Source: Pseudomonas sp. sp1636
Lineage (GTDB): Bacteria; Pseudomonadota; Gammaproteobacteria; Pseudomonadales; Pseudomonadaceae
Direction of reading: 5' to 3'
Assembly (NCBI RefSeq): GCF_030376615.1
Contig: NZ_JARRAB010000025.1
Location: forward strand, 1 to 53,654
Length of the DNA stretch: 53,654 nucleotides
Position 1 is the stretch's first letter; each line of letters opens with the position of its first letter. The notes below the pieces were generated by a model. The model was not told where the DNA came from and made no database searches. It worked only from the letters and a program-made list of their open reading frames with translations. Shown here one piece after another: positions 23,036-30,848 of this stretch. A program made the translations under genes and the position numbers.

Positions 23036-25444
23036 ATGAGTCCTATCTGGTCGCGCATCCTCTTTCTACTGCTGGTGTGGCCGTTTTTGACCTGGGCCGA
23101 AGACTCGGCGTTGCCCCTGCGTCCGCTCTACACCGCCGAGCAGCAGGCCTGGCTCGGCGAGCACCGGCAGTTGCGCGTAGGTCTGCTCATGCAAGCGCCC
23201 TGGGCCCTGTATGACCGGCGCCTGCAGCGGCTTTCCGGGGCCAACGTCGAGCTGATGACGCGCCTGCTGCAGGGCATGGGCGTCGAGCCGGTATGGCTGC
23301 GCTACGCCGATCAGGGCGAGCTGGATAGCGCGCTAAGGCGTGGCGAGGTCGACCTCGCGCCGGGGTTGCAGCAGACCCCGCGCGGCCTGCGCCTGTGGCT
23401 CTATTCCGCACCCTATATGCGCGTGCCCCATCTGGTGGTGAGCGAGCAGCGCGGCATCAGTGCGGTCGATCTCGACCGTCTGGGGCACGATGAGCTGGTC
23501 GCGGTGCGCGAGCCGAGCCCGGTGTTCGAGTACCTGTACAAGACCCATAACAACCTGCGCCTGCAGGCGGTGAGTTCGGAGCGGGTGGGCCTGCTGCGCC
23601 TGTTGCGTCAGGAGGTCAGCTACGCGGTGGTCGACGAGGCGCGCCTCAGCCTGCTGCTGCGCGAGCCGCAGTTCGCGGCCCTGAGCATCGTCGGCGATAT
23701 CGGTCTGCCGCAGTTGCTGCGCGTCGCCAGTCGGCGCGACCAGCCGCTGCTGGCGGAGATCCTCGAACGAACCCTGGAGGCCATGCCCGGGCGCGAGATC
23801 GAGCGCCTGCGCGAGCGCTGGCTGCCGTTGAAATACCCGCAGATCGGCGAGTCCCTGGCCTTCTGGCGCGGCCTCGCGCTGTTGCTGTTGTTGGCCTTGC
23901 TCAGCACCGCGGCCATCGTCCTGCATCTGCGTCAGCAGCGCCGCGGTCTGGAGCGCCAACTGCTCGGCGTGCGCCAGGAGTTGAGCCAGCGCGAGGTGGC
24001 CGAGCAGGCCCTGCGCCTCAGTCAGTTCTCCATCGACCACAGCACCGTGGGCATTCTCTGGGTCAATTGGGACAGCCATGTGCGTTATGCCAACCGCGCC
24101 GCCGAGGAGATGCTCGGCTATGCCGGCGGGGCGCTGGTGGAGCTGCCGTTACAGGCCCTGGAACCGAGTCTGGATATGGACCGCTGGTTGAGCCTGTGGA
24201 AGTTGGCGCGCGGTAGCGACGAGGCCTTGCCGGGGTTCGAGAGCGAGTGCCTGCGCGCCGATGGCAGCGGCTTGCCGGTGGACGTATCGCTGAGTTTCCT
24301 GCGCTTCGACCGGGCGGAATACCTGGTGGTGTTCCTCGCCGATGTCACCGAGCGCCGGCGTGCCCGCGCCGCCCTGCAGGAGAGCGAGGCGCGGTTCAAG
24401 GGCATCGCCGGCAACGTGCCCGGCCTGGTGTTTCGCCTGGAGCGCAGTGCGTTCGAGGAGGAGGTGGTGTTCGCCTATATCAGCGAGGCCAGTGCCGAAC
24501 TGGTCGGTTATCCGGCCGTCGAGTTGCAGCGCGCCGACCGCGGCATTCGCAGTCTGGTGCACCCCGACGATCAGGCCAGCTACCGGCTAACCCAGGGCGC
24601 GGCCCTGGCCGGCGACAGCGACTGGCAGTGGCAGGGGCGGATCCTCACCCGTGCCGGCCAGTTGCGCTGGGCCGACATCAAGGCCACGGCGCGCCGTCTG
24701 GGCGAGGGCCGGGTGGTGTGGGACGGGATCGTCTGGGACATCACCGAGAACAAGCAGGTGGAACTGGCGTTGAGCGAGTCGCGGGCGCGCCTGCGTGACC
24801 TCTCGGCGCACCTGGAGAGCGTGCGCGAAGAGGAAAAGGCGCGCATCGCCCGCGAAGTGCACGACGAACTGGGCCAGGTACTCACCGTGCTCAAGCTGGA
24901 AACCGCCATGTGCGAGCTGGCCTGCTCCGGCCAGTTGCCGGAGCTGGATCGGCATCTGCAGAACATGAAACGCCTGATCGCCCAGCTGTTTCAGTTGGTG
25001 CGCGATGTCGCCACCGCGTTGCGCCCGCCGATTCTCGACGCCGGCATCGCCTCGGCCATCGAGTGGCAGGTGCGCCGCTTCGAGGCGCGCACCCAGATCC
25101 CGTGCATGGTCGAGGTGCCGGAGAGCCTGCCGACACTCAGCGACGCCAAGGCCATCGGCCTGTTTCGCATTCTCCAGGAGGCGCTGACCAACATCATGCG
25201 CCACGCCGGCGCACACAGCGTGCAGGTCAGCCTGCGCCTGGAGGACGGCGAACTGTGCCTGTGCGTCAGCGACGACGGCAAAGGCTTCGTGCCCGAGCAG
25301 CGCCAGCCGGGTCAGTCGTTTGGGTTGGTCGGCATGCAGGAGCGGGTATTGATGCTCGGCGGCCAGTTGCAGATTGACAGCCAGCCCGGCGAGGGCACTA
25401 CTCTGTGCGCACGAGTGGCAGTGGCCGAGGAGGCAGTGGCGTGA
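23036..25444 (+). CDS. agtS: AgtS-like hybrid-input sensor histidine kinase
   Basis: Membrane sensor predicted to detect 5-aminovalerate/GABA and phosphorylate AgtR. With the ATG at 23036 the product has 802 residues. A signal peptide spans about 1-21. A periplasmic solute-binding (SBP_bac_3-like) domain spans about 25-265 and a transmembrane helix 277-298. Two PAS/PAC modules follow (about 326-440 and 455-572). A NarL-type HisKA_3 domain has phospho-acceptor H609 (REVHDELGQ), and the ATPase domain has N719 and DDGKGF (746-751). An ATG 12 codons earlier is an alternative start. The stop overlaps the agtR start (GTGA). Named by position and architecture match to PAO1 AgtS. Confidence 0.85.
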   Translation: MSPIWSRILFLLLVWPFLTWAEDSALPLRPLYTAEQQAWLGEHRQLRVGLLMQAPWALYDRRLQRLSGANVELMTRLLQGMGVEPVWLRYADQGELDSALRRGEVDLAPGLQQTPRGLRLWLYSAPYMRVPHLVVSEQRGISAVDLDRLGHDELVAVREPSPVFEYLYKTHNNLRLQAVSSERVGLLRLLRQEVSYAVVDEARLSLLLREPQFAALSIVGDIGLPQLLRVASRRDQPLLAEILERTLEAMPGREIERLRERWLPLKYPQIGESLAFWRGLALLLLLALLSTAAIVLHLRQQRRGLERQLLGVRQELSQREVAEQALRLSQFSIDHSTVGILWVNWDSHVRYANRAAEEMLGYAGGALVELPLQALEPSLDMDRWLSLWKLARGSDEALPGFESECLRADGSGLPVDVSLSFLRFDRAEYLVVFLADVTERRRARAALQESEARFKGIAGNVPGLVFRLERSAFEEEVVFAYISEASAELVGYPAVELQRADRGIRSLVHPDDQASYRLTQGAALAGDSDWQWQGRILTRAGQLRWADIKATARRLGEGRVVWDGIVWDITENKQVELALSESRARLRDLSAHLESVREEEKARIAREVHDELGQVLTVLKLETAMCELACSGQLPELDRHLQNMKRLIAQLFQLVRDVATALRPPILDAGIASAIEWQVRRFEARTQIPCMVEVPESLPTLSDAKAIGLFRILQEALTNIMRHAGAHSVQVSLRLEDGELCLCVSDDGKGFVPEQRQPGQSFGLVGMQERVLMLGGQLQIDSQPGEGTTLCARVAVAEEAVA

Positions 25445-26070
25445 TTCGGGTAATGGTGGCTGAAGACCACGCCATCGTGCGTGAAGGCATCAAGCAGTTG
25501 ATCGGCCTGGCCCGCGACCTCGAGGTGGTGGGCGAGGCCGGCAATGGCGAGCAGTTGCTCGAGTGCCTGCGCAAGACGGCCTGCGACGTGGTGCTGCTGG
25601 ATATCAGCATGCCCGGGGTCAACGGCCTGGAGGCGATTCCGCGGATCCGCGCGCTGGCCAACGGGCCGGCGATCCTGGTGCTGTCGATGCACAACGAGGC
25701 GCAGATGGCCGCCCGCGCGCTCAAGGTCGGCGCCGCCGGTTATGCGACCAAGGACAGCGACCCGGCGCTGCTGATCAGCGCCATCCGCAAGGTGGCCGGC
25801 GGCGGCCGCTACATCGATCCTGAGCTGGCCGACCGCATGGTTTTCGAGGTCGGCCTGACCGATTCGCGGCCGCCCCATGCCCAGCTCTCGGAGCGCGAGT
25901 TCTCGGTGTTCGAGCGCCTGGTGCGCGGCGAAGGGGTCAACGACATCGCCCTGCACCTGGCGATCAGCAACAAGACCGTGAGCACCCACAAGGCGCGCCT
26001 GATGCAGAAGCTCGGGGTGCACTCGATGGCCGATCTGGTGCGCTATGCCATGGAGCATCGCCTGGTTTGA
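25441..26070 (+). CDS. agtR: AgtR-like NarL/LuxR-family response regulator
   Basis: Cytoplasmic transcription factor phosphorylated by AgtS and expected to activate the downstream agtABCD genes. GTG at 25441 gives (M)IRVMVAEDHAIVREGIKQL, 209 residues. The receiver domain has the acidic pocket EDH (8-10) and phospho-acceptor D54 (LLDISMPG). A LuxR-type helix-turn-helix follows (about 148-205, including SNKTVSTHKARLMQKLG). The GTG overlaps the agtS TGA, so kinase and regulator are translationally coupled. Confidence 0.88.
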   Translation: MIRVMVAEDHAIVREGIKQLIGLARDLEVVGEAGNGEQLLECLRKTACDVVLLDISMPGVNGLEAIPRIRALANGPAILVLSMHNEAQMAARALKVGAAGYATKDSDPALLISAIRKVAGGGRYIDPELADRMVFEVGLTDSRPPHAQLSEREFSVFERLVRGEGVNDIALHLAISNKTVSTHKARLMQKLGVHSMADLVRYAMEHRLV

Positions 26071-26092
26071 GCCGTGGAACCGTACCGATCGG

Positions 26093-26209
26093 GTAGGGTG
26101 CGCCGCGCGCACCAATGCCTCGTCGATTTCTGCCCTGAGCCGTGGAGACATATCGATCAGTTTGGGTGTATAGACCGCGTCGATCGCCGGTGCGCGCGGC
26201 GCACCCTAC
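26093..26209. repeat. Long inverted repeat with 21-bp perfect arms
   Basis: The arm at 26093-26113 (begins GTAGGGTGCGCC) is the exact reverse complement of 26189-26209. Inside each arm follows a similar CCGTGGA..C.TA.CGATC. block (26083 onward and 26140 onward). GTAGGGTGCGC-type repeats recur in many Pseudomonas genomes. It separates agtSR from agtABCD. Confidence 0.75.
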
Positions 26210-26226
26210 GCCAGCCATGAGCCCTA

Positions 26227-26250
26227 CCGTCGGCCGAGAAAGGCCGACGG
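26227..26250. other. Perfect 9-bp hairpin upstream of agtA
   Basis: CCGTCGGCC-GAGAAA-GGCCGACGG forms a 9-bp stem with a six-base loop. A smaller hairpin TGTAGG..CCTACA follows at 26265-26282. Neither ends in a T-run. Together with the inverted repeat they occupy most of the 324-base agtR-agtA interval; I cannot place a promoter confidently in the remaining 26283-26394. Confidence 0.5.
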
Positions 26251-26394
26251 CCATGCTGGGAAATTGTAGGGCGATTCCTACAGCAATCTCTCCGCCGGTC
26301 TGATAGCAGTTCGTCATCCCGGCCGATTTTTCCCGTGTCCCCTCGCGCCTAATCTGTGCTCAACGACGTACAGACAACAACAAAGGGTGCGGTG

Positions 26395-27504
26395 ATGTCC
26401 GAGTCTCAGGCAAACGATGTGTTGGTGAGTTTTCGCGGTGTGCAGAAGAGCTATGACGGCGAGAACCTGATCGTCAAGGATCTCAATCTGGACATCCGCA
26501 AGGGCGAATTCCTGACCCTGCTCGGGCCGTCCGGTTCGGGCAAGACCACCAGCTTGATGATGCTGGCCGGTTTCGAAACCCCCACCGCCGGAGAAATCCT
26601 CCTCGGCGGTCGCTCGCTGACCAAGCTGCCACCGCACAAGCGCGACATCGGCATGGTGTTCCAGAACTATGCGTTGTTCCCGCACATGACCGTGGCCGAG
26701 AACCTGGCCTTTCCCCTGAGCGTGCGCGGCCTGTCGCGCACCGATACCAGCGAACGGGTCAAGCGTGCGCTGTCGATGGTGCAGCTGGACAGCTTCCGCA
26801 ACCGCTATCCCGGGCAACTCTCCGGCGGCCAGCAGCAGCGTGTGGCCCTGGCCCGCGCCCTGGTGTTCGAACCGCAGCTGGTGCTGATGGACGAACCCCT
26901 TGGGGCGCTGGACAAGCAGTTGCGCGAGCACATGCAGATGGAGATCAAGCACCTGCACCAGCGTCTGGGCGTGACCGTGGTCTACGTCACCCACGACCAG
27001 GGCGAGGCGCTGACCATGTCCGACCGGGTCGCGGTGTTCCATCAGGGCGAGATCCAGCAGATCGCCGAGCCGCGCATCCTCTATGAGCAGCCGAGCAATA
27101 CCTTCGTCGCCAACTTCATCGGCGAGAACAACCGCCTCAGCGGCCACCTGATCAGCCGCGCTGGCGAGCGCTGCGTGGTCGGCCTGGCCCGTGGCGAGCG
27201 GGTCGAGGCGCTGGCGGTCAACGTCGGCCAGCCGGGCGAGCCGGTGACCCTGTCGGTACGCCCCGAGCGGATTCGCCTGAACGGCCACAGCGAGGCCTGC
27301 CCGAACCGCTTCTCCGGGCGCGTCGCCGAGTTCATCTACCTGGGCGACCACGTGCGCATCCGCATGGAGGTCTGCGGCAAAAGCGATTTCTACATCAAGC
27401 AGCCGGTGGCCGAGCTGGATTCCGCTCTGGCCGTTGGCGATCTGGTGCCGCTCGGCTGGCAGGTCGAGCACGTCCGCGCCCTCGATCCACAGCAGCCTGA
27501 CTGA
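26395..27504 (+). CDS. agtA: ABC transporter ATP-binding subunit (AgtA, polyamine/GABA type)
   Basis: Energises uptake of 5-aminovalerate/GABA by the AgtBCD parts. ATG at 26395 with AAAGGG upstream gives 369 residues beginning MSESQANDVLVSFRGVQKSYDG. Walker A is GPSGSGKT (44-51), the signature LSGGQQQR is at 142-149, the Walker B/D-loop DEPLGALD at 166-173, and a TOBE-type C-terminal domain ends with DLVPLGW. The fold class is PotA/PotG-like (polyamine importers), so substrate assignment rests on the neighbouring regulator and dav genes. The letter order agtA-D follows my memory of the PAO1 naming. Confidence 0.85.
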   Translation: MSESQANDVLVSFRGVQKSYDGENLIVKDLNLDIRKGEFLTLLGPSGSGKTTSLMMLAGFETPTAGEILLGGRSLTKLPPHKRDIGMVFQNYALFPHMTVAENLAFPLSVRGLSRTDTSERVKRALSMVQLDSFRNRYPGQLSGGQQQRVALARALVFEPQLVLMDEPLGALDKQLREHMQMEIKHLHQRLGVTVVYVTHDQGEALTMSDRVAVFHQGEIQQIAEPRILYEQPSNTFVANFIGENNRLSGHLISRAGERCVVGLARGERVEALAVNVGQPGEPVTLSVRPERIRLNGHSEACPNRFSGRVAEFIYLGDHVRIRMEVCGKSDFYIKQPVAELDSALAVGDLVPLGWQVEHVRALDPQQPD

Positions 27505-27556
27505 ACCACTAACAGTGCTTCATCCTTACCCATGTGACACAGAGGAGATAACAACA

Positions 27557-28591
27557 ATGTCGAAATCCCTGAAGTTGGCGGCCCTGGCCGTTGGGGTGGC
27601 CCTTGCAGTTCCGGCGATGGCGGCCGACCTGACTGCGATTTCATTCGGCGGCGCGAGCAAGGAGGCGCAGGTCAAGGCCTTCTACGAGCCCTTCGAGAAA
27701 AGCACCGGCAACAAGATCCTGGCCGGCGAGTACAACGGCGAGATGGCCAAGGTCAAAGCCATGGTCGACACCAACAGCGTGAACTGGAACCTGCTCGAAG
27801 TGGAATCGCCCGAGCTGGCCCGCGGCTGTGACGAGGGCTTGTTCGAGCCGCTCGATCCGGCGCTGTTCGGCAACCCGGACGACTTCATCGACGGCGCTAT
27901 CCAGCCGTGCGGCGTGGGCTTCTTCGTCTGGTCGACGGTGCTCGCCTACAACGCCGACAAGCTCAGCGGCGCACCGACCGGTTGGAGCGATTTCTGGGAT
28001 GTGAAGAAATTCCCCGGCAAGCGCGGCCTGCGCAAGGGCGCCAAGTACACCCTGGAATTCGCCCTGATGGCTGACGGCGTTGCGCCGACCGAGGTGTACA
28101 AGGTGCTGGCGACCCGTGACGGCGTCGACCGGGCCTTCCGCAAGCTGGATGAGCTCAAGCCGCATATCCAGTGGTGGGAAGCCGGCGCCCAGCCACCGCA
28201 GTACCTGGCCTCCGGCGACGTGGTCATGAGTTCGGCCTACAACGGTCGGATCGCCGCGGTGCAGGCCGAGAGCAACCTGCAGGTGGTGTGGAGCGGCGGC
28301 ATCTACGATTTCGACTCCTGGGCCATTCCGCGCGGTGCCAAGAATCAGGAAGCAGCCAAGCAGTTCATCGCCTTCTCGGTGCAAGCGCAGCCGCAGAAAG
28401 TCTTCGCCGAAAACATCGCCTACGGCCCGGCCAAGAAACAGGCCATCGACCTGCTGGCGCCCGAGCGTCTGAACGTGATGCCGACCACGCCGGAAAACAT
28501 CAAGGATCAGGTAGCCATCGACGTGACCTTCTGGGCCGACTACGGCGAGCAGCTGGAACAGCGCTTCAATGCCTGGGCTGCGCGCAACTAA
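27557..28591 (+). CDS. agtB: Periplasmic solute-binding protein of the Agt transporter
   Basis: Binds the amino-acid substrate in the periplasm and delivers it to AgtCD. The ATG at 27557 has a strong AGAGGAG upstream. The 344-residue product has a clear signal peptide (MSKSLKLAALAVGVALAVPA, cleavage after AMA at about 22). The rest is a PotD-like (SBP_bac_8) fold: DLTAISFGGASKEAQ, FDSWAIPRGAKNQ, and a C-terminal WADYGEQLEQRFNAW. A GNRA hairpin follows the stop (28603-28622). Confidence 0.88.
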   Translation: MSKSLKLAALAVGVALAVPAMAADLTAISFGGASKEAQVKAFYEPFEKSTGNKILAGEYNGEMAKVKAMVDTNSVNWNLLEVESPELARGCDEGLFEPLDPALFGNPDDFIDGAIQPCGVGFFVWSTVLAYNADKLSGAPTGWSDFWDVKKFPGKRGLRKGAKYTLEFALMADGVAPTEVYKVLATRDGVDRAFRKLDELKPHIQWWEAGAQPPQYLASGDVVMSSAYNGRIAAVQAESNLQVVWSGGIYDFDSWAIPRGAKNQEAAKQFIAFSVQAQPQKVFAENIAYGPAKKQAIDLLAPERLNVMPTTPENIKDQVAIDVTFWADYGEQLEQRFNAWAARN

Positions 28592-28602
28592 AGCCGCCCC
28601 GA

Positions 28603-28622
28603 CCCCGGCCGCAAGGCCGGGG
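28603..28622 (+). other. Intercistronic hairpin between agtB and agtC
   Basis: CCCCGGCC-GCAA-GGCCGGGG is a perfect 8-bp GC stem capped by a GNRA tetraloop, 12 bases after the agtB stop and without a U-tract. In ABC operons such elements commonly protect the upstream binding-protein message, giving it excess over the permease; that role is inferred. Confidence 0.6.
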
Positions 28623-28684
28623 CCTTGCCTGTTTTGCCTGTGTTTACCCGTCGCCTAGTGCGGCCGTTGCATGCGGAGTTTTCC

Positions 28685-29938
28685 ATGGCCAGCGTAATGC
28701 CTGTCACCGACCTGCCCATCACCAGTACCAGTCTCAAGCAGCGTCTGGCCCGCGCCGAACGCTTCAATCGGCTGAAGTCCAAGGCGCTGATCCTGCCCTT
28801 GCTGGTGTTTCTCCTGCTGACCTTCCTGGTGCCCATCGGCGCCTTGCTCTGGCGCAGCGTGGACAACCCGGAAGTGGTCGCCAGCCTGCCGCTTACCGTC
28901 GCGGCCATCACCGAATGGAACGGCAAGGCACTGCCGGGCGAGGCGGTCTATCGCGCCGTGAGCCTGGACATCGTCGAGGCGCGCAGCCAGCGTAATCTGG
29001 GCGACCTGTCCAAGCGCCTGAACATGGAACTGGCCGGCTTTCGCAGCCTGATCAGCAGCACCGCCCGTGCGCTGCCCTTCGCCAGCGAACCTGCGTCCTA
29101 CAAGGACGCCCTGGAAAGCCTGGACGAGCGTTGGGGCGACCCGGCCTATTGGCAGGTGATCCGCCGCAACAGTTCGAGCTTCACCCCCTATTACCTGCTG
29201 GCCGCCCTCGACCATCGCATCGACGATCTCGGCGAGCTGGCCAGTGCCACCCCGGACCAGGCCATCTACCTGGACATTTTCGTGCGCACCTTCTGGATGA
29301 GTCTGGTGATCACCGCCATCTGCCTGGTGCTGGCCTACCCGCTGGCCTACCTGCTGGCCAACCTGCCGACCCGGCAGAGCAACCTGCTGATGATCCTGGT
29401 GCTGCTGCCGTTCTGGACCTCGATCCTGGTGCGGGTGGCGGCCTGGATCGTGCTGTTGCAGTCCGGCGGCCTGATCAATGGTGCGCTGCTGTCGCTGGGC
29501 ATCATCGACGAACCCTTGCAGCTGGTGTTCAACCGCAGCGGGGTGTACATCGCCATGGTGCACATCATGCTGCCGTTCATGATCCTGCCGATCTACAGCG
29601 TGATGAAGGGCATCTCGCCCACCTATATGCGCGCGGCAGTGTCGCTGGGCTGCCACCCCTTCGCCAGCTTCTGGCGGGTGTACTTCCCGCAGACCCTGGC
29701 CGGGGTCGGCGCCGGCTGCCTGCTGGTGTTCATCCTGTCGATCGGCTACTACATCACCCCGGCGCTGCTGGGCAGCCCGAGCGACCAGATGATCAGCTAT
29801 TTCGTCGCCTTCTATACCAACACCACCATCAACTGGGGCATGGCCACGGCCCTCGGCGGCCTGCTGCTGGGCGCCACCCTGGTGCTCTACGTGGTCTACA
29901 GCTGGCTGGTCGGCGCCAGCCGGTTGCGCCTGGCCTGA
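28685..29938 (+). CDS. agtC: ABC transporter permease AgtC
   Basis: Inner-membrane permease of the Agt importer. ATG at 28685 with GGAG upstream gives 417 residues. The first membrane helix (LILPLLVFLLLTFLVPIGAL) is at about 40-60. A long soluble stretch of about 150 residues precedes the next helix (SLVITAICLVLAYPLAYLL). The EAA-type loop YMRAAVSLGCHPFASFW follows. The family without this insertion is nearer 300 residues. The insert is predicted periplasmic from the helix order. Similar permeases with large first loops occur in the PotB-like branch. Confidence 0.87.
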   Translation: MASVMPVTDLPITSTSLKQRLARAERFNRLKSKALILPLLVFLLLTFLVPIGALLWRSVDNPEVVASLPLTVAAITEWNGKALPGEAVYRAVSLDIVEARSQRNLGDLSKRLNMELAGFRSLISSTARALPFASEPASYKDALESLDERWGDPAYWQVIRRNSSSFTPYYLLAALDHRIDDLGELASATPDQAIYLDIFVRTFWMSLVITAICLVLAYPLAYLLANLPTRQSNLLMILVLLPFWTSILVRVAAWIVLLQSGGLINGALLSLGIIDEPLQLVFNRSGVYIAMVHIMLPFMILPIYSVMKGISPTYMRAAVSLGCHPFASFWRVYFPQTLAGVGAGCLLVFILSIGYYITPALLGSPSDQMISYFVAFYTNTTINWGMATALGGLLLGATLVLYVVYSWLVGASRLRLA

Positions 29939-29950
29939 CCTGACCCTGTC

Positions 29951-29973
29951 GTCCTCGCCCGCTGGGCGAGGAC
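29951..29973 (+). other. Intercistronic hairpin between agtC and agtD
   Basis: GTCCTCGCCC-GCT-GGGCGAGGAC is a perfect 10-bp stem with a three-base loop, 12 bases after the agtC stop and upstream of the strong agtD ribosome site GGATGGAGAGA. No T-tract follows, so transcription should continue. Confidence 0.6.
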
Positions 29974-29996
29974 AACCTTAGGATGGAGAGAGATCT

Positions 29997-30824
29997 ATGC
30001 TGAGCCCCTACCTGTCACCCGTCGAACGCATCTGGTACTACAGCCTGCGCAGCCTCTGCGCGCTGGTGCTGCTGTTCCTGATCCTGCCGGTGCTGGTGAT
30101 CATCCCGTTGTCGTTCAACTCCGGCAGCTTTCTGGTCTACCCGCTGCAGGGCTTTTCCCTGCGCTGGTATGAAGACTTCTTCATGTCCGCTGACTGGATG
30201 CGTTCGCTGAAGAACAGCCTGATCATCGCCCCGGCCGCCACCGTGCTGGCCATGGTCTTCGGCACCCTGGCGGCGATCGGCCTGACCCGCGGCGAGTTCC
30301 GCGGCAAGGCGCTGGTGATGAGCCTGCTGATCTCGCCCATGGTGGTGCCGGTGGTGATCGTCGGGGTGGCCAGCTACCTGTTCTTCGCCCCGCTGGGCCT
30401 GGGCAACAGTTACCTGTCGCTGATCGTGGTGCATGCGGTGCTGGGCGTGCCCTTCGTCATCATCACGGTGTCGGCCACCCTGCAGGGCTTCAACCACAAC
30501 CTGGTGCGTGCCGCGGCCAGCCTCGGCGCCTCGCCGCTGACCGCGTTCCGCCGGGTGACCCTGCCGCTGATCGCCCCGGGGGTGATCAGCGGCGCGCTGT
30601 TCGCCTTCGCCACCTCCTTCGACGAAGTGGTGGTCACCCTGTTCCTCGCCGGCCCCGAGCAGGCCACCCTGCCGCGGCAGATGTTCAGCGGCATCCGCGA
30701 GAACCTGTCGCCGACCATCGCCGCGGCGGCGACCCTGCTGATCGGCTTCTCCATCCTGCTGTTGCTGACCCTGGAATGGCTGCGCGGGCGTAGCGAAAAA
30801 CTGCGCACCCAGCAACCCACCTGA
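29997..30824 (+). CDS. agtD: ABC transporter permease AgtD
   Basis: Second permease of the Agt importer, PotC-like. The 275-residue protein starts MLSPYLSPVERIWYYSLRSL, has about six hydrophobic helices and the cytoplasmic EAA loop LVRAAASLGASPLTAFRRVTLP. The C-terminus is basic (LRGRSEKLRTQQPT). Ribosome site GGAGAGA is well placed. It is followed after 24 bases by the aldehyde dehydrogenase gene with no terminator, so the catabolic genes are probably on the same message. Confidence 0.88.
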   Translation: MLSPYLSPVERIWYYSLRSLCALVLLFLILPVLVIIPLSFNSGSFLVYPLQGFSLRWYEDFFMSADWMRSLKNSLIIAPAATVLAMVFGTLAAIGLTRGEFRGKALVMSLLISPMVVPVVIVGVASYLFFAPLGLGNSYLSLIVVHAVLGVPFVIITVSATLQGFNHNLVRAAASLGASPLTAFRRVTLPLIAPGVISGALFAFATSFDEVVVTLFLAGPEQATLPRQMFSGIRENLSPTIAAAATLLIGFSILLLLTLEWLRGRSEKLRTQQPT

Positions 30825-30848
30825 TCTGGCGAATAACAAGAGAACCCT

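Noticed and set aside
26071..26394. CRISPR or tandem-repeat array upstream of agtA
   Set aside because: The repeats are one inverted pair and two single hairpins with no regular spacer-repeat periodicity.
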